From: Myroides albus
GTDB taxonomy: Bacteria > Bacteroidota > Bacteroidia > Flavobacteriales > Flavobacteriaceae
Assembly (NCBI RefSeq): GCF_009711045.1
Contig: NZ_WMJX01000001.1
Location: forward strand, 222,579 to 286,578
Length of the DNA stretch: 64,000 nucleotides
Direction: 5' to 3'
Each line of letters starts with the position of its first letter. Position 1 is the first letter of the stretch. Below the pieces are notes generated by a model, which worked only from the letters and a program-made list of their open reading frames with translations, made no database searches and was not told the DNA's origin. This document shows positions 63,831 through 64,000 of this stretch, one piece after another. The translations under genes and the position numbers were made by a program.

Positions 63831-63861
63831 AAACCTCTTGCCTATAAACAAGAGGTTTTTT
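63831..63861. terminator. Hairpin terminator near the right edge
   Basis: AAACCTCTTG and CAAGAGGTTT pair over 10 bp with an 8-nt loop and a T run on the plus strand. The gene it serves is outside the window or lost. Confidence 0.8.
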
Positions 63862-63904
63862 ACAACAAAAAAATTATAATAAAGAATTATGGATTCTGTT
63901 AGTC

Positions 63905-64000
63905 GGTTCCCAGTTCCCTGTTTCCTAAATAGCCACTGGACACTTTCTTAACACTCGGTCCTCCCCGTTCCCTGTTTCCCGTTCCCAGTTTCCTAAATAG
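63905..64000. repeat. GC-rich GTTCCC-type direct repeats at the window edge
   Basis: GTTCCCTGTTTCC occurs at 63913-63925 and 63967-63979, and TTTCCTAAATAG at 63921-63932 and 63989-64000. Units of GTTCCC with 1-2 variable bases repeat several times. Composition differs sharply from the surrounding AT-rich DNA. The element continues past the window. Confidence 0.75.

Overview
The window is an AT-rich bacterial chromosome segment from the phylum Bacteroidota, almost certainly family Flavobacteriaceae; a Myroides-like genome is my best guess and is inference only. The evidence is gene content (rimP-nusA-infB without a ylxR gene, DUF3109, DUF4625, PCMD, DUF3050 and DUF1684 proteins, a TonB receptor with an N-terminal carboxypeptidase-like domain, many Cys-lipoproteins), promoter boxes of the TAnnTTTG type, and little visible Shine-Dalgarno sequence. 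Most of the window is ordinary core genome in short operons separated by strong intrinsic terminators.

Left part (1-31 kb): a universal stress protein (cut by the window edge), the rimP-nusA-infB translation/transcription operon with an unexpected terminator-like hairpin in its leader, a membrane zinc peptidase, a secreted EEP-family phosphatase/nuclease, ribF coupled to an HTTM (vitamin K carboxylase-like) membrane protein, queD-lpxH, two tandem paralogous outer-membrane proteins, an enoyl-CoA hydratase, a GNAT enzyme, an MFS exporter, tdk, an acidic linker protein with rsmI, osmC-recJ, asd, a divergent TPR histidine kinase/response regulator pair, acnA, a persulfide dioxygenase-rhodanese, tyrA and a Dabb protein.

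Middle (31-46 kb): about 1.5 kb of noncoding DNA with a 118-bp imperfect palindrome, tRNA-Ser(GGA), a tatD-acyltransferase-ansA operon, a retropepsin-like protease, DUF3109, a small membrane protein with a shortened FAD oxidoreductase, a DUF805 protein, and an envelope operon (outer-membrane barrel, phosphoethanolamine transferase, PCMD protein). An aromatic amino-acid permease and a second phosphoethanolamine-transferase-like enzyme follow.

Right part (46-64 kb): the best candidate for an under-described system is 46.0-49.9 kb. It holds a His/Cys-bearing microprotein, a TonB-dependent receptor with His-containing segments, a second microprotein whose start overlaps the receptor stop, and a His-rich DUF4625 lipoprotein, all behind a promoter with a perfect 7-1-7 palindrome between its -33 and -7 boxes. 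I read it as a metal (most likely zinc) import locus. Then come a prolyl oligopeptidase, two SDR enzymes, DUF1684, Dps, an apolipoprotein-like lipoprotein, mtgA, DUF3050, a glutaryl-CoA dehydrogenase, a TlpA-like protein with a broken upstream paralog, a chloramphenicol-acetyltransferase-like enzyme with a NUDIX hydrolase, and two lipoproteins.

The last 6 kb shows the most signs of rearrangement: palindromes, duplicated hairpins, a 3' gene remnant, a pair of terminators that differ only by a flipped loop, and GC-rich direct repeats at the right edge. No intact insertion sequence, prophage or CRISPR array was seen.
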